A stretch of DNA of 16,111 nucleotides from Nanoarchaeota archaeon (lineage in GTDB: Archaea; EX4484-52; LFW-46): the NCBI GenBank assembly GCA_018897155.1, contig JAHILE010000006.1, forward strand, positions 1-16,111, in the 5' to 3' direction. The position numbers and the translations under genes are program-made. Below, piece after piece: positions 7,722 through 15,335 of this stretch (within the stretch, counting starts at the first letter, position 1; every line of letters begins with the position of its first letter). The notes beneath the pieces are model-generated. The model saw only the letters and a program-made list of their open reading frames with translations. It did not search any database and was not told the origin of the DNA.

Positions 7722-7928
7722 TGATGTTTTATTTTTTTAACGCTGGAGACTGATACATATTTTCAGATGGGCTGCAGCTTAAGCCCGGCATCAATAGTAG
7801 AATTTGTTGAACTTTCATTAGTTTCTACAATTGCAGAGAGTAAACAGCATTCTGAAGGGGTTAAAAATAGTTAATATCTGTTAGAAAAAAATCATGCAAT
7901 TTAGCAGCAAGCTTTTTTTAGATGCGCT
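7722..7928. other. non-coding gap between two minus-strand genes
   Basis: No credible gene is seen. A small hairpin (gggct/agccc, 8-nt loop) lies near 7768-7785 and the rest is plain AT-rich sequence. It should hold the upstream control region of the 138-aa gene. No tRNA or other RNA signature was recognised. Confidence 0.4.
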
Positions 7929-7964
7929 AAAAAAATAAAAAGAGAGGGGGTTTGGCCCCCTCTC
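7929..7964 (-). terminator. intrinsic-type terminator of the S-layer gene
   Basis: Read on the minus strand, 18 bp after the S-layer stop codon, a 9-bp G/C stem (gagaggggg/ccccctctc, 5-nt loop) is followed directly by a TTTTTATTTTTTT run. This is the best terminator in the window and fits a very highly transcribed gene. Confidence 0.8.
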
Positions 7965-7982
7965 GTTTAGAGTTTAATTTAT

Positions 7983-10541
7983 TTAGTCGGTCGAGTTTGT
8001 TGTTACCGGAGCTTCTACCGGGAATGGATATGCTCCTGCTGACCACACGCCGCCCATTTGCTGTTGTATTGTTCCCTTGAATGTCTTTAAATCAGCTGTT
8101 GCGAGTTTCAAGGTTGCGATTCTTGTGTCGTCTGCAGTCCATCCTGCCACAACAATTGCTGTTTTTGCAGGATCAAATGCGCCGCCAATTGCCTGGATGA
8201 TTGCTTTGCCCTGCAGTTTTGCGCTCCACTCAGCCTTTGTCGGAGTCTTGCCTTGTTCAGCAAGTTCATTGACAAGTGCGTTTGCGTAAGGACCGCCAAC
8301 CAAAATAAGGTTTTTGGATGTCCTTTCAGCGGAGATTTCTGTGTCGAGCTTTGATATTCCGCTTCCAAGCGAAGGCAATACAACGTTTCCTGTTCCTGCT
8401 GCTGTTGTCGGAGCTGTTGCCGATGCAGCCAATAGGTATACGTTGGATGTCATCTGTGTGTCAGGGTAGTACAGAGTCACAATTGCGTGGTTGTCAGAGC
8501 TTGTGTCCAATTCAGCGTATGTTCCGTATAGGTCGAGGTATGCGGTGACCTTGTCGCTTGCTGATGAAGAGCTCTTATATGAGCCATTCATTGTCGGTGC
8601 GTTGTATGCGACATAGGAGTTACCTGATGTAATACCGTTGCCGTCCTTTACAGACACAACTACTGCATTTTGTGCAGAGTCTTTGTCTTTTTCCTCAACA
8701 ATGAGGATTGCCGGAGTGGTTACGTCTTTTATTGAGATGCCTGTAAGCACACTATTCGTAGCACTAGTTAAGGTGTATGTCACCGCCGTATTTGTTCCTG
8801 CAGTTATATTTTTCTGAAGACCAACAGTTTCATTTAGGTATGTGTAATCTCCTGTGGGCAATGTTATTACAGTATTGTTCGGAATAGTCAGACTCGACAG
8901 TGGTGCAGTTATTGCAAGCTCTTCGCCGTTAGCCAGCCTTATTGTTGGATAGACAACTGTTTTTGAGTCTGCATAGGTTACATTCACGCTTGTTGAACTA
9001 ACTGGTGTTACAACATAGTTTTTTCCGTCAACAGTTAAAGTAATTCCAGTTCCTATTGCTAATCCAGTTGAACTTTCCTGTGTTGTGTACGTGGCACCAG
9101 AAATCACATCTGTGAACTCTACATAACCCTTTGACGTGGTGTTGTATATTTTATTTACTTTCACCATGTGGGTGTATCTGGAGTCTCCAGGAGCAAGGAA
9201 TAATGTTTCCTTGTGGGTGTCATTTTTTACTGCTGTGGCGCCTTCTACAAGAAGGATTTTGTTGTTGTCTGTGTCATCCTGCAGAGCGAATGTGTTTTCT
9301 GAAGTTTCACTGCCCCTTACAAAGTACACTGTAGCGTCTTTGCCGTTAGCGTCCTTGAAGGTTACGTATCCTTTGTAGTCGCCGCTGTTTCTTAGTTTGA
9401 TTTGGTCGCGGTTATCTGCTTTTACAGCGGATGAAACGCCCGTGTAAGATATTTTTATAGTTCCTGTGAACGGATCGACAAATTCTTTTCCCGAGATGAT
9501 TTCATCACTGTCGCTGTCTTTTGCAGCTACTTTTATTTCAAGGCTGGTTAGTGCACTGATACCGCCAGTAACAGTCACCAATGTTCCATCGATTGCAGTT
9601 TCGCTGTCACCAGTTGTTACTGCCTGTCCAGTTTCAAGTGTTATTTTTTCACTACCTACTTGAAGAACTGCAAGTCCTTTGTTTCCGTTGTCCCATGAAG
9701 ATACGGTTTTTGCATATACGCTTACGCCGCCAATCTTTTTGGAAACACCTTCTTTCACGCTGTTGGTTACGCCGCCGATTTCTAATATTACTGCGTCGTT
9801 TGTGGTGTCAAATCCTCTTACAGTAATTGTATATTCTGTTGCTCCGACAGTTACTGTGGCCTGCTCTCCGTTTCCGACAGATACGTCGCTTGCGGATTTA
9901 TAAAGGACTAATGTGTCTCCATCTGTTTCAGAGCCGACTGTGAATGGCATTCCGAAAAGAGTTATGCTTTGGCCCTTTGATGCAGTTGCATTGAACGGAA
10001 CTGCTTTTGTGAAGTCTGCCTTTAATGTGTATATCGGACTGCTTGTAGATGTTGACAGCTTTATGTGCATTACAGGATCTGTTCCCGAGGCGGTCTGTCC
10101 AAATAACACATATGGATAGCTGCCCACCACTATTGACTGCGAGTAATCGTAGTTTGTTCCGTCTTCATTTGTGAATGTTGATTTTTTCAGAAGAACCGGA
10201 AGCTCATTTGCTGTTACTGTGTCTTTAGCCACGTTCATTTTGCTGTTAAGCAATAGTTGGTTGGTTGAGTCGAACAAAGCAACTCCGCCATCAACTACTG
10301 TGGTTGCTGCACCAGCGCCTGATGTAGCTGTTACGCCATGTCCGTATAGTGTTGCTCCGACGTTTATTGCACCAACAACGTCTGCCGTTGCTGCTGAAGC
10401 GCCTACAACGACTACTGTGTCACTCGGACCCATTTTCTGGAAGTCCGAAATGTCTGCTGCAAGAGCTCCGCCAAGAAGCGTTGCTCCTGTCATGACCGCA
10501 CCCATTAGGGTGGATCCTATTTGTTTTATTTTTAGTTGCAT
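7983..10541 (-). CDS. S-layer protein (Methanococcus-type)
   Basis: An 852-aa main cell-wall protein that would assemble into the paracrystalline surface lattice. It has a signal peptide (1-29, ending GGALAA), then the N-terminal family block with SDTVVVVGASAATADVVGA (about 40-58), a long Thr/Ser/Val-rich beta middle part, and a C-terminal domain from about 742 (LILVGGPYANALVNELAEQG … ALVVAG-like IVVAGWTADD) that pairs with the N-terminal block in S_layer_N/S_layer_C families of Methanococcales. There are no cysteines and several N-glycosylation sequons. No transmembrane anchor is seen, so it must be held by other proteins. ATG 10541 has AAAGGTG 6 nt upstream. A terminator, a long leader and paired upstream repeats mark it as strongly expressed and probably regulated. 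Confidence 0.92.
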   Translation of the reverse strand: MQLKIKQIGSTLMGAVMTGATLLGGALAADISDFQKMGPSDTVVVVGASAATADVVGAINVGATLYGHGVTATSGAGAATTVVDGGVALFDSTNQLLLNSKMNVAKDTVTANELPVLLKKSTFTNEDGTNYDYSQSIVVGSYPYVLFGQTASGTDPVMHIKLSTSTSSPIYTLKADFTKAVPFNATASKGQSITLFGMPFTVGSETDGDTLVLYKSASDVSVGNGEQATVTVGATEYTITVRGFDTTNDAVILEIGGVTNSVKEGVSKKIGGVSVYAKTVSSWDNGNKGLAVLQVGSEKITLETGQAVTTGDSETAIDGTLVTVTGGISALTSLEIKVAAKDSDSDEIISGKEFVDPFTGTIKISYTGVSSAVKADNRDQIKLRNSGDYKGYVTFKDANGKDATVYFVRGSETSENTFALQDDTDNNKILLVEGATAVKNDTHKETLFLAPGDSRYTHMVKVNKIYNTTSKGYVEFTDVISGATYTTQESSTGLAIGTGITLTVDGKNYVVTPVSSTSVNVTYADSKTVVYPTIRLANGEELAITAPLSSLTIPNNTVITLPTGDYTYLNETVGLQKNITAGTNTAVTYTLTSATNSVLTGISIKDVTTPAILIVEEKDKDSAQNAVVVSVKDGNGITSGNSYVAYNAPTMNGSYKSSSSASDKVTAYLDLYGTYAELDTSSDNHAIVTLYYPDTQMTSNVYLLAASATAPTTAAGTGNVVLPSLGSGISKLDTEISAERTSKNLILVGGPYANALVNELAEQGKTPTKAEWSAKLQGKAIIQAIGGAFDPAKTAIVVAGWTADDTRIATLKLATADLKTFKGTIQQQMGGVWSAGAYPFPVEAPVTTNSTD

Positions 10542-10591
10542 TTTTTACACCTTTAGTTTTTCTTTGTTTTGAGGTTCAACATGAGCTGTTT

Positions 10592-10632
10592 GTTTTCAAA
10601 ATTTTTGAAAACTTGAAACCATAGGGGTTTCA
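10592..10632 (-). promoter_or_regulatory. two hairpins in the S-layer mRNA leader
   Basis: A 21-nt odd palindrome (gttttcaaaa-t-ttttgaaaac, 10592-10612) is followed by a 7-bp stem tgaaacc/ggtttca with a 5-nt loop (10614-10632). Both lie in the predicted 5' leader, 50-90 nt before the start codon. They may protect a long-lived mRNA or influence its translation. Confidence 0.5.
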
Positions 10633-10716
10633 GATAAACAACCTCTTCGTTTTACCTCCCTTTTTTGCGAGTCATAGACCTATCGGTCCTTAACTTGCAC
10701 CTTTACTATGTTTGGG

Positions 10717-10730
10717 GATATATATATATC
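10717..10730 (-). promoter_or_regulatory. TATA box of the S-layer gene
   Basis: The sequence gatatatatatatc is the only strong TATA-like element between the S-layer gene and its divergent neighbour on this strand. Transcription from about 10698 would give an unusually long leader of about 155 nt for an archaeal mRNA. Confidence 0.5.
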
Positions 10731-10762
10731 TATCGTGCAACTGTTTCAGCACGAGTTTATGT

Positions 10763-10811
10763 CACTAAATATGGTTTATTTTTATTTAATAAGCAGTAAA
10801 TATGGTTTATT
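10763..10811. promoter_or_regulatory. paired 18-bp direct repeats upstream of the S-layer promoter
   Basis: The sequence ca(c/g)taaatatggtttatt occurs at 10763-10780 and 10794-10811 with 17 of 18 bases identical (15 consecutive), start to start 31 bp, about three helical turns. The pair begins about 33 bp upstream of the S-layer TATA box. This is the layout expected for a regulator binding twice on one face of the DNA. It also lies 200 bp before the divergent DUF373 gene. Confidence 0.55.
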
Positions 10812-11009
10812 ATTGTTCCAAAGTCTTTTTTTTAACTTATTTTTGATAATGGAGTTAAATATTTTCTTTTTATTAAGCGGTTGAATTCAGACAATTTTGC
10901 TGCAAACTTCTTTCATTTTTAATACAGGGGTTTATAAAACTCTACTTTCTTAACAGTCTCATTTTGTAAGAAAAATTTGTTTATTAACTTTAAATACGAT
11001 ATTAAATAT

Positions 11010-12074
11010 ATGTCTGATAAAAAACAGAAACCAAAAAATAAAGACGTTCTTGTAATATGTATTGATCGAGATGATGATTTTGGCAGAAAAGCAGGCATAA
11101 AAGGGCCGATTGTTGGCAGGCAAGCAAATATAGACGCCGCAGTTGCGCTCGGAATAAAAGACCCTTCTGAATCAGATGTTAACGCGGTTTTTCAGGCGAT
11201 AAAGGTTTATGATGATTTAAAAAGCGAAAATAAGACTGAGATTGCAACCTTAATTGGCGACGAACATGTCGGGATTGATTCGGACCGTAAGATACTTGCA
11301 CAATTGGATGAGGTTTTGAAAATCTTTTCTTTCAAAGAAGCTGTTTTAATATCCGATGGCGCTGAAGATGAGCATGTTATACCAACGTTAAAATCAAAGC
11401 TCGATATAATATATACTCAAAGAGTCATTGTGAAACAGTCCGAACAGCTTGAAACTACATATTATATGATAAATGATTTCATAAAAGACACACTTTCAGA
11501 CCGTAAAACTGCGCATATTTTCTTTGGAGTTCCTGCGTTTGCTCTTTTATTATATTCTATATTTGGCGCTCCCGCATGGCGGTTGATTTTCGGCGTTATC
11601 GGGGCGTATTTATTCATAAAAGGGTTTTTCCTTGAAACCTACATATACACCGCAATAAATGAAGCGAAGGCGGCATCTTTGCAAGAAAAAAGGGCGTTTT
11701 TTCTTTATATTTCCGCAATTGCTGCAGGGATTGTTGCGATTTTTATGGGGTATTCACAGGCAACTCTTATGTATTCAATTCTTGATAAGGTGCTCGTTTT
11801 TGCCAAAGAATCCTCTTTTGCATGGTTCGTATCAATATCCTTAGCCCTTTTTGGGCGTTTGTTAAGAGTTGGAAAAGAGGCATTTCCTAGATACATTACA
11901 TACATAATCTTGGCTTTTTCAGGAGCTTGGATAGTATTCGAAGTCTCTCGTTTTGGCCTGGGATTAGCCACAGAATATGATGGGATCGTTACTGCGGCTA
12001 TGCTCTCCGGCTCTATGGTTGTGATTTCAACAGCAGTGGAGCATTATGTTTCGTTTAAGAAAAAGCGTAAGTAA
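11010..12074 (+). CDS. DUF373 family integral membrane protein
   Basis: A 354-aa member of the archaeal DUF373 family. The cytosolic N-terminal half (about 1-160) shows the family blocks VICIDRDDDFGRKAGIKGP, IGDEHVGIDSDRKI, VLISDGAEDEHVIPTL and VIVKQSEQLETTYY, a conserved Asp-rich alpha/beta domain. It is followed by about six transmembrane helices (near 171-187, 190-211, 229-249, 269-287, 296-315, 328-348) and a KKKRK end. The function of the family is not known to me. ATG 11010 is chosen over the TTG at 10977, since family members begin shortly before the CIDRDDD motif. A candidate TATA box (tttataaaac, 10931-10940) would give a leader of about 50 nt; a second AT box (tttaaata, 10989-10996) is too close to the ATG. 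It is divergent from the S-layer gene. Confidence 0.92.
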   Translation: MSDKKQKPKNKDVLVICIDRDDDFGRKAGIKGPIVGRQANIDAAVALGIKDPSESDVNAVFQAIKVYDDLKSENKTEIATLIGDEHVGIDSDRKILAQLDEVLKIFSFKEAVLISDGAEDEHVIPTLKSKLDIIYTQRVIVKQSEQLETTYYMINDFIKDTLSDRKTAHIFFGVPAFALLLYSIFGAPAWRLIFGVIGAYLFIKGFFLETYIYTAINEAKAASLQEKRAFFLYISAIAAGIVAIFMGYSQATLMYSILDKVLVFAKESSFAWFVSISLALFGRLLRVGKEAFPRYITYIILAFSGAWIVFEVSRFGLGLATEYDGIVTAAMLSGSMVVISTAVEHYVSFKKKRK

Positions 12075-12674
12075 GACACTACCTATTTTTGAATAATTAC
12101 GTAATAACTCAATCTGCGCATGTATTCATTATCATTATTTAGAGCCCTTAACTAATGTTCTTGGATGCTCTTGAATGTATTGACTATCCATTTCTTAATC
12201 AATAGACACTTTTCAGAGATATCTCTCACAAATAGCCGTGTTTTGAGTAGTATTTGCCGTCGTGATTAAACGTTTTCAAACCGTAACTAACATCTTCCGT
12301 AACTATGTAATAAAATACTTCAAAATCGGATTCTAAGAATTTATTATACTTTCTTTTTCACAAATAAGTTTTCATAAAAAACAAATGTCTATATTTTTTT
12401 GTCAATTATTTTAATCGATTAATCGATTAAAATTTATTTCGAATGTGTTTTTTATGCCTTCGATTGCTATCGATTAATTTCAATTAAGCCGATTAATCGA
12501 TTAAGCCCATCGATTAATCGATTATTTTTCGACTTAAGACAGTTTGAAATGTTTTTGACGCAAGACAAAAACACACAAGTTGCTCAAAAATATTCTGAAT
12601 GAGTTTAACTTTGAGTGGTTGATAAAAATCGTTTAGAAAACGTAACTAATTCTTTCAGATGGGGTCGTACGCCA
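12075..12674. other. 600-bp AT-rich gene-free region with repeats
   Basis: No credible gene was found on either strand between the DUF373 gene and the convergent coiled-coil HTH gene. It contains an attacgtaat palindrome near 12096-12105, two imperfect direct repeats (about 12243-12297 and 12611-12656, both starting ttgagt and sharing cgttt-(6)-cgtaactaa-(1-2)-tctt), and between them a dense palindrome cluster listed separately. The repeat-bounded block could be a control or maintenance site or a small non-coding mobile element. Confidence 0.5.
12408..12524. repeat. cluster of CGATTAATCG palindromes
   Basis: Three perfect copies of the 10-bp palindrome CGATTAATCG start at 12416, 12490 and 12511, the last two 21 bp (two helical turns) apart, with a partial copy at 12471. 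The first lies in a 26-bp perfect palindrome (12408-12433) and the last in ATCGATTAATCGAT (12509-12522). CGATTA occurs seven times on the plus strand within about 110 bp. It looks like a multi-site binding platform for a dimeric DNA-binding protein; origin, partition site and operator are the options. Confidence 0.7.
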
Positions 12675-13355
12675 TTATTTGCCGCTTAGGACTTTGATTC
12701 GGTATTCGGATTTTATAGAATATGCTTTTCGTCCACGACCCTTTATGTTTTCAAGAATGATCGCGGAATTTGCCTTTTTTATTGAATTAATATAGCCTTT
12801 TACCGTTATGGGAGAAATATTTACCTGGGTGGCAATTTCCTCGTATGTGAGCGGTATTTCAGAGTTCAATAGTGCGTTTAAAACAAGGCTTTCTTTTGAA
12901 GAAAGTTCGGTATTTTTACGGATTTCACTATTTATAAGCTCTTTTTTTGGATCCTCTTTTTCAATCGAAAACATCTGGCGTTTTATTTCATTTATTGCAT
13001 CATGATTTTGTATTGCTAGGCGCGAGATGCGCATAATTTCTTTCATTTTCTTATTTGTTTCAAGTATTTCGGCACCTATTGTCGAAAGCTGTGATTTCAA
13101 AAGCAGGATGTCCTGATTCAAGCCTTGATCTGTATTTGATGCTGCTGATTTTGAAATGGTTGTAATATTTCTTGAATTTATTTCAACATCTCTTAGAATT
13201 TCACCCATTGCATCGTATATTGTTTCTATGTTTTTATCGCCAACTCTCACTTTTTCGCTTAGATTCGCGATGCTTGCTTTCATTTCTGTGATATCCTGCT
13301 TTACGGAATCATTGTCTTGAGCATTTTTTCTTGAGAAAAAGTCCAAAAGGCCCAT
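12675..13355 (-). CDS. coiled-coil protein with C-terminal helix-turn-helix domain
   Basis: A 226-aa protein with three visible parts: a short MGLLDFFSRK N-terminus, a long helical, heptad-like region (about 15-135) rich in Ile/Leu/Lys/Glu that is probably a coiled coil, and a winged-helix/LuxR-like HTH (about 150-214) with TYEEIATQVNISPITVKGYI and a wing-like GRGRKAYSIK. Similar small HTH proteins are frequent in DPANN-type archaea; the targets are unknown. The MGL-x-DFF-x-RK start could lie against the membrane or another protein. A TATA box centred 27 bp before the ATG indicates a leaderless mRNA. The palindrome cluster lies 150-270 bp beyond its stop and is a candidate binding site, but nothing in the sequence proves the pairing. 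Confidence 0.75.
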   Translation of the reverse strand: MGLLDFFSRKNAQDNDSVKQDITEMKASIANLSEKVRVGDKNIETIYDAMGEILRDVEINSRNITTISKSAASNTDQGLNQDILLLKSQLSTIGAEILETNKKMKEIMRISRLAIQNHDAINEIKRQMFSIEKEDPKKELINSEIRKNTELSSKESLVLNALLNSEIPLTYEEIATQVNISPITVKGYINSIKKANSAIILENIKGRGRKAYSIKSEYRIKVLSGK

Positions 13356-13374
13356 ATCATAGATTGTAGCGTCT

Positions 13375-13390
13375 CTTTATTATATATCTT
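13375..13390 (-). promoter_or_regulatory. TATA box of the coiled-coil HTH gene
   Basis: On the minus strand aagatatataataaag is centred about 27 bp before the ATG at 13355, the spacing expected for a leaderless archaeal transcript. No Shine-Dalgarno sequence precedes this start, in agreement. Confidence 0.6.
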
Positions 13391-14057
13391 TCTGTTGCGG
13401 CATTTAACGATTCTCTTATTTTCTATTTAATCATGTAAATTTTAGTCGTTGTGATTGCATTTATTCAAACGTGCCACATTCTTGTTGATTTTATGGCTAA
13501 AATAGCGGTTTTTGTTTCATTTTTTAGTTTTTCACCATATTTTGTTCGCATACCCCATATTTTTCGAAAAAAGACGGCAAAAATCGCAAAATTAATTCAA
13601 TTACGCTTAAAGCATGCTCTTTTTAGCCGGTTGTCAGCCATTCAACATCACAAACTCTCACAAATCTCACATTCTGCGCTGAATTTCTTTCAATTTTTTG
13701 TTTTCGCGCTCAAAATCCTATTTTTCAAAAACTCACAAATTTTTGTAAAACTTTCTAACTCTCACATTTGAGCGCAAGAGTTATAAAAAATATAGTTTCT
13801 AAAAAATATTTTATATCCTATATTTAGTAATACTTCTTTATTCGTATGTATTTTAAAAAATAGTGTTACAGATATATTTATTTGATTATTATATGATGAA
13901 TAATTTATTATTGATGATGCATTTACTTTTTTCCATCGTTTCGGCCCGAGGGGTATATTCTTTTAGAAAAACATGCCAAAAATCGAGAAAATCAAGAGAA
14001 TGAGGTCAAAATAGGCGTTTTTTGGCGCGGTGGCAGTCCGGATGAAATCACTAAGTC
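13391..14057. other. AT-rich gene-free region with a recurring TCTCACATT motif
   Basis: No convincing gene was found. The longest open frame (13451-13771, plus) has low-complexity Phe/Lys/Ile/Ser content and no ribosome binding site. The motif tctcacattntgcgc or a close variant occurs at 13665-13679 (exact), 13760-13775 (tctcacatttgagcgc) and 14056-14070 (exact), the last overlapping the end of the acetyltransferase gene. The stretch 13790-13930 is extremely AT-rich. No tRNA, SRP RNA or RNase P RNA signature was recognised. Confidence 0.45.
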
Positions 14058-14519
14058 TCACATTTTGCGCGCATACAACAATTCAACATCCTTATCAGAA
14101 AACAAACATCCGGTTTCGCAAATGCACTTAAAGCCGTGCTTTTCGTATAATCCGCGCGCATCGGCATTGTTTTTCGAGACAAAAAGAAATATTTTTCGCG
14201 GCGCGACTTTGATTTTCTTGAATTCTTCCGCAACCCGCCGTATTGCAAATTTCAGCAGCTGCGAGCAGATTCCTTTATTTCGATATTCTTGGCGAACAGA
14301 AACTTCCTCGAATTCGGCAACTCCGGCGCGCGGATCTTCTTTTATCAGCCATTGCAGCATGCCGACAATCTTGTTGCCTTCTTTTGCAAGTAGTGTATGA
14401 TTATGCATTATGTAGCATTCTGCCCGTTTTTCTGCTATTTTTGGCGCGCCGTAATGCTTCAGGTACTCTATTATGGCTATTTTATCATTTTGGGTTGCCG
14501 GAGATATACTAATTGCCAT
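14058..14519 (-). CDS. GNAT-family N-acetyltransferase
   Basis: A 153-aa GCN5-related acetyltransferase that would move an acetyl group from acetyl-CoA to an amine; the substrate cannot be told. Motif A is seen at about 70-95 (FEEVSVRQEYRNKGICSQLL), where Q77-x-x-R80-x-x-G83-I-C85 matches the CoA-pyrophosphate loop Q/R-x-x-G-x-G/A except for Cys at the last place. Motif B is at about 114-130 (VSKNNADARGLYEKHGF), with the usual N, Y and GF. The N-terminal ISPATQNDKIAIIEYL strand-helix is typical too. Length is normal. The gene stands alone, with a TATA box at leaderless spacing. Confidence 0.9.
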   Translation of the reverse strand: MAISISPATQNDKIAIIEYLKHYGAPKIAEKRAECYIMHNHTLLAKEGNKIVGMLQWLIKEDPRAGVAEFEEVSVRQEYRNKGICSQLLKFAIRRVAEEFKKIKVAPRKIFLFVSKNNADARGLYEKHGFKCICETGCLFSDKDVELLYARKM

Positions 14520-14533
14520 ATTTTTAATGGTTT

Positions 14534-14547
14534 TCGCGGCTTAAATA
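14534..14547 (-). promoter_or_regulatory. TATA box of the GNAT gene
   Basis: On the minus strand ctatttaagccgcg holds a TATTTAAG box centred about 25 bp before the ATG at 14519, consistent with a leaderless mRNA; there is no Shine-Dalgarno sequence before the start. Confidence 0.5.
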
Positions 14548-14604
14548 GAAATTTTCGAGTACATTTCCTCATAAAGTGCGTATAACAACTATTATATGTA
14601 CTTT

Positions 14605-14961
14605 TTATTCGTGTTCTTTAAGAAATATTCCTATTATTTTTAGTCTGTTTTCCTCATCGTCTTTTGTACCATCCACTATCTGTTTTGCGCGCAGATATTT
14701 AATTTGAGTCATTCCTGCATCAAGTATTTCTTCTATTTCTGGGTGCTCATCTTCAGGAAAATAAGGAAGTGCGGCTCTGAGCATATCCGCTTTGTTCTCA
14801 AATACGATAGGTATTTCGCCATTCATTAACTCTTCTAGAGATTCAGCATATTGTCCTAAAAGACCGTATTTTGAATTATCAAGCATTACAGGATTATAGT
14901 CGTTCATATATTTTCTGTGTTTGCAAATATTTTTAAAGAAGTTGTCAATAACTTCGAGCAT
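14605..14961 (-). CDS. hypothetical acidic protein, 118 aa
   Basis: I do not recognise this protein. It is soluble, predicted mainly helical and acidic (for example YFPEDEHPEIEEILDAG), with no signal peptide, transmembrane segment or metal motif. Its start ATGCTCGAAG has no clear ribosome binding site. A TTTATAAAG box on the minus strand (15014-15022) would start transcription about 30 nt before it, and tctcacattc lies directly upstream of the ATG (14963-14972), a variant of the motif repeated in the gene-free region. It is divergent from the zinc-ribbon gene. Codon use looks like that of its neighbours. Confidence 0.6.
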   Translation of the reverse strand: MLEVIDNFFKNICKHRKYMNDYNPVMLDNSKYGLLGQYAESLEELMNGEIPIVFENKADMLRAALPYFPEDEHPEIEEILDAGMTQIKYLRAKQIVDGTKDDEENRLKIIGIFLKEHE

Positions 14962-15070
14962 AGAATGTGAGAGTTAATACTTCTTAAGAAATGCGTTATT
15001 TCGCGTTTTATGTCTTTATAAATCTGAATGTCCAACTAAAAGACAGTATATAGAGGAGTCTGCTTCTAAC

Positions 15071-15090
15071 TTTAGAGTGATTTAGAGTGA
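15071..15090. repeat. perfect tandem pair of TTTAGAGTGA
   Basis: Two adjacent copies of a 10-bp unit lie between the divergent 118-aa and zinc-ribbon genes, near the predicted start site of the latter (TATA-like agtatatag at 15045-15053). The position is suited to a regulator binding site on one helical face. The pair is short enough to be chance. Confidence 0.35.
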
Positions 15091-15132
15091 AAGCAAGTGC
15101 CTCGTATAACTATCGTAATATGAGGTGAATAC

Positions 15133-15297
15133 ATGGCATTCGGAAACAGAGGAGGTCCTAGAGATTTTGGAGCACCAAGGGAAATGCATAAAGCAACCTG
15201 CGCTGACTGTGGTAAAGAAACAGAAGTTCCTTTCAAACCAGCAGAGGGCAGACCAGTTTATTGCAGGGACTGTTATCAAAAACATAAGAAGTTCTAG
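15133..15297 (+). CDS. 54-aa zinc-ribbon protein
   Basis: A small gene, well supported by a strong ribosome binding site (gaggtga, 5 nt before ATG), typical codon use and a terminator 38 bp later. After a Gly/Arg-rich N-terminus (MAFGNRGGPRDFGAPREMHK) comes one zinc-binding unit: CADC (res 23-26), then FKPAEGRPVYCRDCY. This C-x2-C…F-x-P…RPVYC-x2-C-Y pattern is common in small archaeal and CPR bacterial proteins (a CxxC-x(n)-CxxC zinc domain, also seen at the ends of some RNA helicases and ribosome-linked proteins). The RGG-like head and the zinc unit suggest RNA or nucleic-acid binding, an inference. Confidence 0.85.
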   Translation: MAFGNRGGPRDFGAPREMHKATCADCGKETEVPFKPAEGRPVYCRDCYQKHKKF

Positions 15298-15335
15298 ATT
15301 AGATGATATTTCTAAGTAGACTTTATTAAATTAAA

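Noticed and set aside
7740-7930. tRNA or other structured RNA in the gap before the S-layer terminator
   Set aside because: Only one 5-bp hairpin was found; no T-loop motif or cloverleaf pairing.
12408-12524. Possible CRISPR array
   Set aside because: The repeated units are short palindromes (10-14 bp) with irregular spacing and no unique spacers of constant length; no cas genes nearby.
13451-13771. 106-codon plus-strand open frame
   Set aside because: Phe/Lys/Ile/Ser-biased composition as expected from AT-rich non-coding DNA, GTG start without a ribosome binding site, no recognisable domain.
13900-14057. Possible small RNA gene (C/D-box-like tgatgat, GC-richer patch near 14020-14045)
   Set aside because: Only a box-C-like match was seen, with no convincing box D, kink-turn pairing or terminal stem; too weak to call.
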